Source: Kaistella antarctica
GTDB lineage: Bacteria > Bacteroidota > Bacteroidia > Flavobacteriales > Weeksellaceae
Direction of reading: 5' to 3'
DNA: 64,000 bases
NCBI RefSeq assembly: GCF_900109615.1
Contig: NZ_FOIX01000003.1
Coordinates: forward strand, 124,001 to 188,000
Shown here: one piece after another, positions 1 to 8,935 of the stretch
Layout of the letters: the number at the start of each line of letters is the position of its first letter
Position numbering within the stretch: the first letter of the stretch is position 1
Position numbers and translations under genes: made by a program
Notes under the pieces: model-generated
Seen by the model: only the letters and a program-made list of their open reading frames with translations
Databases searched by the model: none
What the model was told of the DNA's origin: nothing

Positions 1-208
1 CTAGTTTTTCTTTTTCCTCTACTTCTTTGACCGTCAATTTGGTTTTACTGCTTAACAGATCCGTCAGTAAACTTTCTTGCCCAGATTTACGGTGAAGTAC
101 GACGATAATTGGAAATGGTAAAACAGGGTCGATGTCCGGAAGTACTTTTAAAAGAACATCCAAACTGCCGGCAGATCCACCTATAACCAATGCTTCACAG
201 TGTTTCAT
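1..208 (-). CDS. cheB: CheB-type protein-glutamate methylesterase, partial (N-terminus only)
   Basis: The first 69 codons of a gene that continues past the left edge. The translation begins MKHCEALVIGGSAGSLDVLL; the GGSAGS turn followed by VVLHR matches the start of the CheB methylesterase catalytic domain, where the serine of GGSAGS is the family's nucleophile. There is no room for an N-terminal receiver domain before it, so this is a stand-alone esterase domain, as in several Bacteroidota signalling clusters. The start codon directly abuts the stop codon of the upstream CheR gene (TAAATG), which implies co-translation. Family role: removing methyl groups from glutamates on a sensor. Which sensor is meant here is not known, since no chemoreceptor gene is in view. 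Confidence 0.85.
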   Translation of the reverse strand, partial: MKHCEALVIGGSAGSLDVLLKVLPDIDPVLPFPIIVVLHRKSGQESLLTDLLSSKTKLTVKEVEEKEKL

Positions 209-1030
209 TTAATGAATTTTTCGCCAGATTTTATCGGAGTTAAGTCGCTCAAAGTTTTTCGAAACAGCAGAAAAATCTAAGCTTTCTTTTGTTCCTAAAG
301 CGAGATAGCCAAATTTTTCCAGACTGTTATCGAATAACTGGAAGACCTTTGTTTGCAATTCTCGGTCAAAATAAATGATTACATTCCGACATAAAATAAG
401 CTGAAACTCATTAAATGAATTGTCAGAAACCAAGTTGTGGGTGGAAAAAATAATCTTTGTTTTCAAATCATCGTTGAGTTTACCCAAAGAATAATTGGCG
501 GTATAATAATCAGAAAACTGCTCTCGTCCACCAGCCGCAATATAATTCTCCGTATATAATTTTATTTTACTTAAAGGAATCATTTGCTGCGCTGCGTTTT
601 CTAAAACTGCGCTGTTAATGTCTGTCGCATAAATAAGCGATTTGTGCAAAAGATTGAGTTCTTTTAAAAAGATTGCTACAGAGTAGGCCTCTTCACCCGT
701 ACTGCAACCAGCAATCCAAATTCTGATAAAAGGATAGGTTCCAAGTCTTGGTAGAATCTCCGTTTTTAAAGTTTTATAGAATTCGGGATCCCTGAACATC
801 TCAGTAACATTGATGGTTACTTGTTCCAAAAACCTTTTGAAATAGGATGGTTCTGAGCGGATCTTATATTGAAATTCTGCGAAGCTCACAAAATTATCTA
901 ATTCATAAAGCCGAACAATTCTTCGTTTCAGCGATGCACGTGAATATCCCGTAAAGTCGTAACCGTAAATTTCCAAAACATCAGAAAGAAGCGTTTCGAT
1001 ATGTTCGTCAATATGATCTGTAGAATGCAC
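209..1030 (-). CDS. cheR: CheR-type protein-glutamate O-methyltransferase
   Basis: A 273-residue protein of usual CheR length. An N-terminal helical domain (about residues 1-75, with a basic stretch YSRASLKRRI) is followed by FRDPEFY and the SAM-binding loop GCSTGEEAYSVAI (around residue 108), then LILCRNVIIYFD in the catalytic domain. It would methylate sensor glutamates using S-adenosylmethionine and pairs with the CheB gene that starts at its stop codon. It lies 2 bases after the lone receiver gene, so it is part of the same minus-strand operon. No flagellar genes or methyl-accepting receptors are in the window, so the substrate is more likely one of the neighbouring kinases; that is inference. 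Confidence 0.92.
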   Translation of the reverse strand: MHSTDHIDEHIETLLSDVLEIYGYDFTGYSRASLKRRIVRLYELDNFVSFAEFQYKIRSEPSYFKRFLEQVTINVTEMFRDPEFYKTLKTEILPRLGTYPFIRIWIAGCSTGEEAYSVAIFLKELNLLHKSLIYATDINSAVLENAAQQMIPLSKIKLYTENYIAAGGREQFSDYYTANYSLGKLNDDLKTKIIFSTHNLVSDNSFNEFQLILCRNVIIYFDRELQTKVFQLFDNSLEKFGYLALGTKESLDFSAVSKNFERLNSDKIWRKIH

Positions 1031-1032
1031 TA

Positions 1033-1407
1033 TTAATCAATTAATTGGTTGAGTAACAAAACGAGTTCATCCACATCAACTGGTTTAGAAATATAGCCGT
1101 CAGCGCCAGCTTCAATGCATTTTTCACGGTCGCCAGTCATTGCCTGGGCGGTGATCGCAATGATGGGAATGTCTTTCAAGTCTGTGTCGTTTTTCATTTT
1201 CTCAATCGCTTCATAGCCGTCCATTTCGGGCATCATCATATCCATCAAAACGATACCCACGTTTTTGTTTTCGGAAAGCATTTTTAAACCTTGATGAGCA
1301 CTAATAGCGGAAACGCAGCGGAATTTTTTCGACTTTAAAACGGCACTTAGCGCGAAAATATTTCTGCTGTCATCATCGATGATGAGAATTTCTCTTTCGT
1401 TATTCAT
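1033..1407 (-). CDS. Single-domain response regulator (CheY-like receiver)
   Basis: A 124-residue stand-alone receiver domain. It shows the acidic pocket IIDDDSRNIFAL near the N-terminus, the phosphoacceptor aspartate in VLMDMMMPEMDGYE, the conserved T/A switch region (IIAITAQAM) and the lysine of ISKPVD. There is no output domain, so it acts as a phosphate shuttle or protein-interaction switch. Its sequence is strikingly similar to the third receiver of the neighbouring hybrid kinase (DDDVRNIFSL and the same MDMMMPEMDGYE, AMMGDREKCI and YISKPVD segments), suggesting that it arose from that receiver by duplication. It sits 10 bases downstream of the kinase gene and 2 bases upstream of cheR. 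Confidence 0.93.
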   Translation of the reverse strand: MNNEREILIIDDDSRNIFALSAVLKSKKFRCVSAISAHQGLKMLSENKNVGIVLMDMMMPEMDGYEAIEKMKNDTDLKDIPIIAITAQAMTGDREKCIEAGADGYISKPVDVDELVLLLNQLID

Positions 1408-1417
1408 AATGTGAATT

Positions 1418-4400
1418 TTACATTTTATCGTATAACCAAACTCTTAATAAAGAAACCAATTGATCAATGTCGACAGGTTTTGAAATATAATCTGAGGCAC
1501 CAACTGCGATACATTTCTCACGGTCACCCATCATCGCTTTTGATGTAACGGCTAGCACTGGTAAGTTTTTAAATTGAGGTAAAGTTCGAATTTCACGGAT
1601 GGATTCATAACCATCCATTTCTGGCATCATCATATCCATCAAAACAATATCAATTGACGAATCTGAATTTAAAACTTTTAAGGCTTCTTTTCCATCCATG
1701 GCGGGAAGTACTTTCATGCCGTGCAATTCGAGCGCTTTTGTTAATGAGAAAATATTCCTAACATCGTCATCAGCCAATAATACGGTTTTATCTTTTAGAA
1801 TATTTCTTAATTCTCCCGAGTTTTCGAAACCTCTTACTTGATCTTGTTTTTTCTTATTTTTTTCTTCTACGATGTGAAGGAATAAACCGGCTTCATCCAA
1901 AATACGTTGGTAAGAATAGGCTGTTTTTACTACAATAGAATCTGCATATTTTTTTATGCGATTTTCCTCTCCTTTAGAAAGACTTTTCCCAGTAAACACA
2001 ATAATAGGCAGATGCTCTAATCCTTTATTTTGTTTAATGGTTTCTAAGGTTTCATAGGCATTTTTATCTGGCATTCCCATATCCAGAATTACGCAATCGA
2101 TTTCTTGGTTGTGAAGTGCGTCGATACTTTCTGCCACATTATTGACAATATCGGTATTGATATTATTAACGCTTAGGAAGTAACTTAAAGCTTTGGCGTG
2201 CTGTTCATTTTCTTCTACAATCAACACTTTTTTAGGCGAACGGACTAAAGCGTTTTCTAATTTTTTGAAAACTTCCTGCATTTGTTCCAAAGCAAATGGC
2301 TTATTGATGAAATCCACTGCGCCTCTCAATAAACTTTCTTGCTTAAATTTCATGGAGGACATAATATGAACCGGAATCGGTTTGGTAACCGGATTTGATT
2401 TCAGGGCTTCCATCACCTGCCAACCGTCCATAATTGGCAATTGAATATCGAGTAAAATCGCCAGCGGTTTATAGTGTTGCGCCAATTCAATACCGATATC
2501 ACCGCGCACGGTAGCAATCACTTTGTAATTTCGAGATCTCGCAAAATTCAATAATATTTTTGCAAAAGCCGTATCGTCTTCGATGATCAAAATAATCTTG
2601 TCTCCTTCTTCGATATTTTCTCGGTCATCATCAATTGCTTCTGGAATAAATTTAGAAATATATCGTTCTGGTTGCTTTTCTACTTCTACGACAGGATAAA
2701 TTACTTTTTCTAATTCCAGGTGAGGTTCTTCAATTTCTGCGTCTTCAAAATCTACAGGTACGATTAGGGTGAACTGGCTTCCTACGCCTTCTGTACTTTT
2801 TAAATTGATTTCTCCACCGAGCAATCTTGCGAGTTCGCGACTGATAGAAAGTCCCAATCCCGTTCCGCCATATTTGCGTTGTGTAGAACCATCTGCTTGT
2901 TGAAAGGCTTCGAAAACCATCATCAACTTGTCCTCGGCAATCCCAATTCCAGTATCGATTACCGTAAATAAAACTTTCTGTTTCAAGTCATCATTCGAGA
3001 TCTGTAGTTTGATGCTTCCTTCCGAGGTAAATTTAATGGCGTTGGACAAAAGATTTTTTAGAATTTGTTCTAATCGTAGTTTATCCGTATTTATCGTTGC
3101 TAAAGTTTCAGGCTCAATTGTTATAATTAAATCCAGGTTTTTTTCTTTGGCCATTGGTTTAAACAACATTCGCAGATCTGAAGTTATTATTTCTAAAGGA
3201 ACTTCATTTATTTCTAAGGTCATTTTACCGGATTCGATTTTAGAAAGGTCTAAAATTTCGTCGATTAAAGTTAATAATCCTTGACCAGAACTTTGCATTA
3301 CCGTTCCGTACTCCACATATTGTTCATCTAGATCATCACTTTCGGTCATCAATTTTGATAACAATAAAATTGAATTAAGAGGAGTACGTAGTTCGTGAGA
3401 CATGTTCGCTAAAAACTCAGATTTGTATCTGGTGCTTTGCTGCAGCTCAATTGATTTTTGTTGAATATCGATGTTTCGTTCTTCAATCAAAACATTTTTT
3501 TCTTCCAATAAACTCGTTCTCTCCTCAAGCTCTTGATTGCTTTGCATTAATTCTTCCTGCTGAACCCGAAGTTCTTCTTCTGAAGCGAGTAGTTTCTGCG
3601 ACTGCGCTTCCAATTCTGCGTTGATGTTTTCCAATTCTGCATGCTGCGTTTGAAGTTCTTCCGACTGTGCCTGAGTTTCTTCTAACAATTCCTGCATTTT
3701 AATTCTGCTTTGTGCACTGTAAAATGCCAAACCGATATTACCAGCGGTCGCCTGGAGAAATTCTAAATGAAGTGGCGTAAATTCAGTGGTTGATCCCACT
3801 TCAATAACGCCCAACGGCATATTGTATCTGGTAATTGGAATCGCAATAATATTTTTCGGTTTGGTATTTCCCGTGGCATAACTGATGGTTGATTCATTAT
3901 CGGCAATGTCTTCAACCAATATTTTTTTACCAGAACGAAAAGCCTCACCCACAATACCTTGACCAACTTTTAACACTTTTTTCGTGCCGTTGCCTTCCAT
4001 GGCAAAACTACCTTTGAGATGTAAATGATTATCTTCTTTCTGCAGATAAATTGCCGCGACGTTACCGTTGGTGTGTTCGATGATACTCGCCAAAATATCT
4101 GTTGCCAATTTCGCCGTGTTTTTATCGCCAATCGTACGGTCATTCACTTGCGCAATAGCTGAACTTAGCCATTCTTTTTCCGCTAATGAATTAAAAGAAT
4201 TTTGAAGTGATTGAGCCATTTTATTAAGCGGTTCGGCAATACTGCCAAGGTTTTTTTTAGCATTCCGATCCAGTAGAATGTTATAATCACCAGCAGAAAT
4301 CTGAGCGGCTACTTGTCCAATGGCAGCAAGTCTATTTTCACTTTCTTCATTTTTATCTTTAAGTTCATCCGTAAGGTTGTTCTTCTCATTATAATCCTGA

Positions 4401-4999
4401 GAAACTTTGCGGAAAAACACAAGCGTTATCGTAATCGCCAGCAAGGCTGAAAAGATAATCAGTAATGGAGTATAAGAAGCAAGTTTATTCAAGGATTCCG
4501 TACGGGTTTGCAGAATAGCTTTTTCTTCAGCTTGCATACTTTCAATCGAGGTACGGATTTGATCCATATGCTTTTTCCCCGCTAAAAGTTGCGCAGTTGT
4601 TACTGCATTTTTCTGCTTTTTCTCATTTAAATTCCGATCTAATATTTCCACGCGTGCTTCAACATTCGTTTTTAATAAATCAAAATTTTGATTTTGCGCT
4701 TGTGTACCAGAAATTTCAGAGGATAAAACACTTACGGCTCCCGAAATTTTTTCCTTTGCTTTGGTGTAAGGATCAAGAAAAGCAATGTCTTCCGTCAAAA
4801 GATAGCCACGTTGGCCAGTTTCAGCATCTTTAACTAAAGAAAAAAGATGGTCGAGATCTTTAATAATGGTATTGCTTTTTCGCACCATCTGTGAGCTTTC
4901 AATTAAATTTTTGATGCTAAAGAATGACGCGAAGGAACTTATAAGTAAGAGGCCGAGTGATAAGCCGAGTCCAAATAGTAGATTTCTTTTAAAACTCAT
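1418..4999 (-). CDS. CHASE3-HAMP-GAF hybrid sensor histidine kinase with three receiver domains
   Basis: A 1193-residue membrane kinase. In order: transmembrane helix (about 8-28), extracytoplasmic CHASE3-like helical sensor (about 37-170, with DAETGQRGYLLT), second transmembrane helix (about 173-197), HAMP/linker, GAF domain (about 285-425), a long Glu/Gln-rich coiled coil (about 430-525), HisKA with phospho-histidine H535 in FLANMSHELRTPLNS, HATPase_c (NLLSNAIKFT and GTGLGLSI boxes), then three receivers (about 800-915, 920-1040 and 1068-1190). The middle receiver has VEEN instead of a DD pair in its acidic pocket but keeps its aspartate (ILDMGMP). The start overlaps the upstream kinase gene's stop by 4 bases. 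This architecture (CHASE3, GAF, long coil, several receivers, beside cheR/cheB) recurs in Bacteroidota. Its signal is unknown. Confidence 0.93.
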   Translation of the reverse strand: MSFKRNLLFGLGLSLGLLLISSFASFFSIKNLIESSQMVRKSNTIIKDLDHLFSLVKDAETGQRGYLLTEDIAFLDPYTKAKEKISGAVSVLSSEISGTQAQNQNFDLLKTNVEARVEILDRNLNEKKQKNAVTTAQLLAGKKHMDQIRTSIESMQAEEKAILQTRTESLNKLASYTPLLIIFSALLAITITLVFFRKVSQDYNEKNNLTDELKDKNEESENRLAAIGQVAAQISAGDYNILLDRNAKKNLGSIAEPLNKMAQSLQNSFNSLAEKEWLSSAIAQVNDRTIGDKNTAKLATDILASIIEHTNGNVAAIYLQKEDNHLHLKGSFAMEGNGTKKVLKVGQGIVGEAFRSGKKILVEDIADNESTISYATGNTKPKNIIAIPITRYNMPLGVIEVGSTTEFTPLHLEFLQATAGNIGLAFYSAQSRIKMQELLEETQAQSEELQTQHAELENINAELEAQSQKLLASEEELRVQQEELMQSNQELEERTSLLEEKNVLIEERNIDIQQKSIELQQSTRYKSEFLANMSHELRTPLNSILLLSKLMTESDDLDEQYVEYGTVMQSSGQGLLTLIDEILDLSKIESGKMTLEINEVPLEIITSDLRMLFKPMAKEKNLDLIITIEPETLATINTDKLRLEQILKNLLSNAIKFTSEGSIKLQISNDDLKQKVLFTVIDTGIGIAEDKLMMVFEAFQQADGSTQRKYGGTGLGLSISRELARLLGGEINLKSTEGVGSQFTLIVPVDFEDAEIEEPHLELEKVIYPVVEVEKQPERYISKFIPEAIDDDRENIEEGDKIILIIEDDTAFAKILLNFARSRNYKVIATVRGDIGIELAQHYKPLAILLDIQLPIMDGWQVMEALKSNPVTKPIPVHIMSSMKFKQESLLRGAVDFINKPFALEQMQEVFKKLENALVRSPKKVLIVEENEQHAKALSYFLSVNNINTDIVNNVAESIDALHNQEIDCVILDMGMPDKNAYETLETIKQNKGLEHLPIIVFTGKSLSKGEENRIKKYADSIVVKTAYSYQRILDEAGLFLHIVEEKNKKKQDQVRGFENSGELRNILKDKTVLLADDDVRNIFSLTKALELHGMKVLPAMDGKEALKVLNSDSSIDIVLMDMMMPEMDGYESIREIRTLPQFKNLPVLAVTSKAMMGDREKCIAVGASDYISKPVDIDQLVSLLRVWLYDKM

Positions 5000-6132
5000 G
5001 ATAATATTTTGATTGCTTCCTTTTCAGGAGATAATGGTAAATTAAAATAAAATTCAGATCCTTTGCCAGCTGTACTTTTAACGCCTATTTTTCCATTATG
5101 GCGGTCAATGATTTCCTGGCAAATATAGAGTCCGATTCCCAGTCCCTGAAAACGTTCAGAGGTTTCCTCAATCCGATAAAATTTTTCAAAAACCTTGTGC
5201 TGATGTTCTTCAGACATGCCAATTCCAAAATCTCTTACTGAGAAATGAATTTCCTGGTCACGCACTTCTGAACTGATATGAATTTCTTCACCATCGGGAC
5301 CATACTTGATCGCGTTGGTTATAAAATTAATAATGACTTGTTCGATCCGCATTTCATCACCAAAAACCTCACGCGAGAGGCAACCGTTTTTCACAATTTT
5401 AACTTGAGGATTAGATTGCTGCATTATTTCAATAATGTGGTCCAGCGTTTCGTCAAAAGAAAAATACTGTTTGTTGAACTTTAATTTTCCGCTTTCAATT
5501 TTAGAAATATCTAAGAGGTCGGCGATGAGTAAATTTAATTTTTCAATTTGGTTCTGTACCTTATGCAGACGCGTTCGTATGGTTTCCTTATCGTTTTTAT
5601 CCAAACTCCTTTCTAATAACTGAATGTATCCTTTGATACTTGTCATCGGAGTTTTCAGTTCATGACTGGCAATACTTATAAACTCATCTTTCTTGCGCTC
5701 TGCTTCTTTTCGGAATTCAATTTCCTGTCGCAATGTTATTTGCATCTCATTCAGGGCGCGACTTTGCTCATAAATTCGATAGAAGGTTTTCACTTTTAAA
5801 AGAAGAATGTTCATATCAACCGGTTTGCTGATATAATCTAAACCACCGGAGGAATAACCACGCGTGATTAACGTTACATCTGCAGTTGCGGCAGAAAGAA
5901 AGATGATGGCTGTTTCTTTGGCTTTACTGTAGCCAGAAATCGCTTCTGCGACTTCAAAACCATCCATGCCGGGCATTTGAACATCTAGGATAATTAGAAC
6001 GTACGACTTTTTCAGAATTTTTTTCAAAGCCTCTTCTCCAGACGAAGCGGTATCTACTTCGAAATCATTTTTCTCAAGAACCTTTTTCAAGGATATAATG
6101 TTTTCCGGAGAATCATCGACAATTAAAATCAT
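4996..6132 (-). CDS. Receiver-histidine kinase protein (REC-HisKA-HATPase)
   Basis: A 378-residue soluble protein. The receiver domain (about 1-120; IVDDSPENI, phosphoacceptor in IILDVQMPGMDGFE, lysine in ISKPVD) is followed by a short coiled coil, HisKA with H157 (FISIASHELKTPMTSIKG) and HATPase_c (about 255-370; NFITNAIKYG, GIGLYICQEI). No membrane segment is visible. It is the first gene of the signalling operon and shares a 4-base ATGA overlap with the large hybrid kinase gene, implying translational coupling. Proteins of this layout are phosphorylated by another kinase and pass the signal on. The partner kinase is probably the neighbour, by inference. Confidence 0.92.
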   Translation of the reverse strand: MILIVDDSPENIISLKKVLEKNDFEVDTASSGEEALKKILKKSYVLIILDVQMPGMDGFEVAEAISGYSKAKETAIIFLSAATADVTLITRGYSSGGLDYISKPVDMNILLLKVKTFYRIYEQSRALNEMQITLRQEIEFRKEAERKKDEFISIASHELKTPMTSIKGYIQLLERSLDKNDKETIRTRLHKVQNQIEKLNLLIADLLDISKIESGKLKFNKQYFSFDETLDHIIEIMQQSNPQVKIVKNGCLSREVFGDEMRIEQVIINFITNAIKYGPDGEEIHISSEVRDQEIHFSVRDFGIGMSEEHQHKVFEKFYRIEETSERFQGLGIGLYICQEIIDRHNGKIGVKSTAGKGSEFYFNLPLSPEKEAIKILS

Positions 6133-6164
6133 TAGCTATATTTAAATTTAACCACAAAAGTTAA

Positions 6165-6172
6165 CAAATATA
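6165..6172 (-). promoter_or_regulatory. Bacteroidota -7 promoter box for the signalling operon
   Basis: Minus-strand TATATTTG, an exact fit to the TAnnTTTG consensus used by the Bacteroidota primary sigma factor. It lies 32 bases upstream of the REC-kinase start codon, giving a leader of roughly 25 bases. Sequence match only. Confidence 0.55.
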
Positions 6173-6305
6173 ACATATTTAGAAATGCTGACAACAATAA
6201 TGAGCTAGGAGGCGAGTAGTAATTATGTAATAGAAGGTAATCTATTCGACTTAATGATTATGAAATATTTCCAGAATTTTCTATCTTCGTGCAAATCAAA
6301 ATCTA

Positions 6306-7856
6306 ATGAAAACAAAATTCAGCTTACTTTTTATTCTGATATCAGTCTTCGCATTCTCGCAGATTGAAGAAAAGAAACTCGACGAACTTATCCAAAATAC
6401 TTTAAAAACATTCGACGTTCCAGGAATTTCCGTAGGAATTATAAAAGATGGGAAAGTGGTTTATTCCAAAGGGTTTGGCGTAAGATCAATTACCAATAAT
6501 CAAAAGATGACCGATGAAACTTTAGTAGGGATTGCCTCTAATTCGAAAGGTTTCACAGCGACTGCTTTGGCAATGTTAGCCGATGAAGGAAAATTAAAAT
6601 TTGATGATAAAGTGTCCAAATATATTCCCGAATTTCAAATGAATGATGCTTATGTTTCTCAGGAAGTAACCATCAAAGATCTGATAACGCACCGTGCTGG
6701 CCTTGGTTTAGGACAAGGTGATTTAATGTTTTTTCCGGAAGGTGGGCCGCTGACTGTCAATGATATTATTCACAACGTTCGATATTTAAAACCCGAAAAT
6801 TCTTTTAGAAGTACTTTGGATTATAACAATATCATGTTCATTGTTGCAGGTGAAGTGATTCATAGAGTTTCTGGACTCTCGTGGGCAGAATTTATTGAAC
6901 AAAGAATTTTGAAACCAGTTGGTATGACGTCTAGTTACGGAAGTTACAACAGAGCAAAAGCAGCCAATGTTCCGAACATTATCGATGCGCACGCGCCAGT
7001 TGATGGCAAGGTGATTCAAGTTCCTCATGACTGGAATGAAACCGGAAATGCAGCGGGTGGAATTATGAGCAATATTAAAGACATGAACATTTGGGCAGAG
7101 TTTTTAGTAAATGGTTTTACCACGAAAGACGGAAAGAAACTTGTCACCGATAAACAGATTCAGCAATTGTGGAATCTCCAGATTTCTACGCCAGTGGCTT
7201 TAAAAAATCCGTACGATACCAATTTTAACGGGTATGGATTAGGTTGGTTTGTAACCGATGTGAAAGGTCACAAACAGGTTTATCATACTGGCGGTTTGAT
7301 TGGAACGGTAACGCAATTTACTTTAATTCCAGACCTGAAATTAGGGATTGTCGTATTGACCAATCAACAAAGTGGCGCAGCTTTCAGTGCCATTACTAAT
7401 ACTGTGAAAGATGCGTATTTAGGAGTTGCAGATCGAAACTGGCTGAAATTGTATGGCGAAAGAATGGCAAAAATAGAAGCGGAATATGCCAAAGGAAAGA
7501 AAGAAGTTTTCGCAAAATCTGACACCTTTAAAAAAGATAAAAATAGCCAAATTAAAAGTGAACAGATCGCCGGAACTTATACTGATCCATGGTTTGGTGA
7601 TGTAATGGTTTCAAAAGAAGGAAATAGTTTCAGAATTTTCTGTAAGAATTCGCCAAGATTAAAAGGAGAGTTGTTACCATATTCTCCTAACGTAATGATT
7701 GCAAAATGGGATGATAGAAGTTATGATGCCGATGCTTTTGTAAATTTTAATTTAGATGAAAACGGAAAAGCAGAAGGAATGAGATTGAAACCAATTTCCG
7801 ATATCACTGATTTTAGTTTTGATTTTGAAGATCTGGATTTACAGAGAACGAAATAA
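6306..7856 (+). CDS. Secreted beta-lactamase-family serine hydrolase (class C / PBP4* type)
   Basis: A 516-residue protein with an N-terminal signal peptide (about 1-18, MKTKFSLLFILISVFAFSQ) and a serine-hydrolase domain (about 20-380). Active-site motifs are visible: S78-x-x-K81 (SNSK), the YxN-like triad YNN and HTGG in place of KTG. The C-terminal 100 residues form a separate beta-rich domain (AGTYTDPWFGDVMV...), like the DUF3471 domain that often follows this fold. Members include D-aminopeptidases, esterases and PBP4*-like peptidases; the sequence does not say which, and true beta-lactamase activity is not implied. It is a single gene with a near-consensus promoter (TATCTTCG at 6282-6289) and a strong terminator behind it. 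Confidence 0.88.
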   Translation: MKTKFSLLFILISVFAFSQIEEKKLDELIQNTLKTFDVPGISVGIIKDGKVVYSKGFGVRSITNNQKMTDETLVGIASNSKGFTATALAMLADEGKLKFDDKVSKYIPEFQMNDAYVSQEVTIKDLITHRAGLGLGQGDLMFFPEGGPLTVNDIIHNVRYLKPENSFRSTLDYNNIMFIVAGEVIHRVSGLSWAEFIEQRILKPVGMTSSYGSYNRAKAANVPNIIDAHAPVDGKVIQVPHDWNETGNAAGGIMSNIKDMNIWAEFLVNGFTTKDGKKLVTDKQIQQLWNLQISTPVALKNPYDTNFNGYGLGWFVTDVKGHKQVYHTGGLIGTVTQFTLIPDLKLGIVVLTNQQSGAAFSAITNTVKDAYLGVADRNWLKLYGERMAKIEAEYAKGKKEVFAKSDTFKKDKNSQIKSEQIAGTYTDPWFGDVMVSKEGNSFRIFCKNSPRLKGELLPYSPNVMIAKWDDRSYDADAFVNFNLDENGKAEGMRLKPISDITDFSFDFEDLDLQRTK

Positions 7857-7875
7857 ACGAATTTTTTAGAAAATG

Positions 7876-7912
7876 AAAAACCTCACCAAATTATTTTGAT
7901 GAGGTTTTTTTT
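7876..7912. terminator. Intrinsic terminator, convergent (serine hydrolase / sixA-like)
   Basis: A 10-bp perfect stem (AAAAACCTCA at 7876-7885 pairing with TGAGGTTTTT at 7900-7909) with a 14-base loop and T-tracts on both sides. It sits between two convergent genes and could stop transcription in both directions. Confidence 0.85.
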
Positions 7913-7929
7913 ATGTTTTTAAAATATGT

Positions 7930-8406
7930 TTAAATCTTCTTCGGTTCATGAAAATAAATTAATTTCTTCTTGGCGTCGTGAAAGTCTGCCCAGGATTCAC
8001 ACTCAATTTGAAATCCGGCCACGCCGCAAGTTGGGAACATAAACATATCTTCCGACATGCTATTGGCAAAATTGGAGATTCCATTATTATGAGAAAACAT
8101 AGCGACATGATTTAAATTATCATCTAAGCCAAGGGTGATATTTTCGAAATTAGTATCCGATGCATTGTAAAGTTTTGCGATCGTCTCGATCTCGATTTCA
8201 TATTTTTTATTAAATATTTCACAAGTCGTAAGAGCGCGTAAAGCGGGACTTGAAAAGAATTTATCAATGGCGATGTTCTGGTTTTTCAGAAAGTGGGACA
8301 TTTTCTCAGCATCGTGAAATCCTTTCTCCGCCAAAGGTCTGTCAAAATCTTCAGTGTTTTCTGGCCAATCGCTTTTTGCGTGCCTGATGAGAATTAAAGT
8401 TTTCAT
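7930..8406 (-). CDS. SixA-like histidine phosphatase
   Basis: A 158-residue member of the histidine phosphatase (phosphoglycerate mutase-like) superfamily. The N-terminal catalytic motif LIRHAKSDWP contains the RHG-type histidine; other conserved elements are FDRPLAEKG, SSPALRALTTCEIF and the second histidine in VAMFSHNNGISNF. The length fits SixA, which removes phosphate from phosphohistidine in HPt proteins in E. coli. The substrate here is unproven; small-molecule or phosphoprotein targets are both possible. It is a single gene. Confidence 0.85.
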   Translation of the reverse strand: MKTLILIRHAKSDWPENTEDFDRPLAEKGFHDAEKMSHFLKNQNIAIDKFFSSPALRALTTCEIFNKKYEIEIETIAKLYNASDTNFENITLGLDDNLNHVAMFSHNNGISNFANSMSEDMFMFPTCGVAGFQIECESWADFHDAKKKLIYFHEPKKI

Positions 8407-8504
8407 GCGCTCTGTTTTTTAAAACATTAAAATTATAAATTATTTTGATAAGACCTTGTAAAAAAAATGTAAACCTTCACAAAATCATTTCAACAAAATT
8501 TTAT

Positions 8505-8512
8505 TAAATTTG
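8505..8512 (+). promoter_or_regulatory. -7 promoter box of ruvX, near-leaderless geometry
   Basis: TAAATTTG, an exact TAnnTTTG match ending only 6 bases before the ATG of ruvX. Transcription would be expected to start at or next to the start codon. This also argues against an upstream TTG start, which would lie inside the box. Confidence 0.55.
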
Positions 8513-8518
8513 CACACG

Positions 8519-8935
8519 ATGTCACAAATATTAGCAATTGATTATGGAAGAGCGCGGTGCGGAATTGCAGTCACCGATGATATGCAGATCATTGCAAGTG
8601 GTTTGGAAACCGTTCCCACCAAAGAAATTTTTATATTTTTAAAAAATTACTTCAGTTTAAATAAAGTGGAGCAGATTGTAGTCGGACTTCCTACCGATTT
8701 AAAAGGAAATTTAAATGAAGTAGAAGTTCATATTTTAAAATTTATAGAAAAGTTTAAAACTGAATTTCCAACAGTTGAGGTCGCCCGTTTTGATGAACGA
8801 TTTACCTCGAAAATGGCTTCTTTCTTTATCTCCCAAAGTGGTAAGAGTAAGAAGAAGCGCGAAGAAAAAGGATTGATTGATAAAGTGAGTGCAACCATCA
8901 TATTGCAAAATTATTTAGAGCAAATACAAAGATGA
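8519..8935 (+). CDS. ruvX: Putative pre-16S rRNA nuclease / Holliday junction resolvase (RuvX/YqgF)
   Basis: A 138-residue YqgF-family protein with an RNase H-like fold. Family landmarks are the N-terminal AIDYGRARCGIAVTD, the central VVGLPTDLKGN, and the catalytic region VARFDERFTSKMA. The family processes the 5' end of 16S rRNA in E. coli and has resolvase-like structure. I place the start at the ATG after the promoter box instead of a TTG three codons upstream. The stop overlaps the start of def by 4 bases (ATGA), so the two are translationally coupled. Confidence 0.92.
   Translation: MSQILAIDYGRARCGIAVTDDMQIIASGLETVPTKEIFIFLKNYFSLNKVEQIVVGLPTDLKGNLNEVEVHILKFIEKFKTEFPTVEVARFDERFTSKMASFFISQSGKSKKKREEKGLIDKVSATIILQNYLEQIQR

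Noticed and set aside
6306-7856. True antibiotic beta-lactamase
   Set aside because: The HTGG and YNN motifs and the C-terminal extension fit the broader serine-hydrolase family (PBP4*/esterase type); no evidence for resistance.
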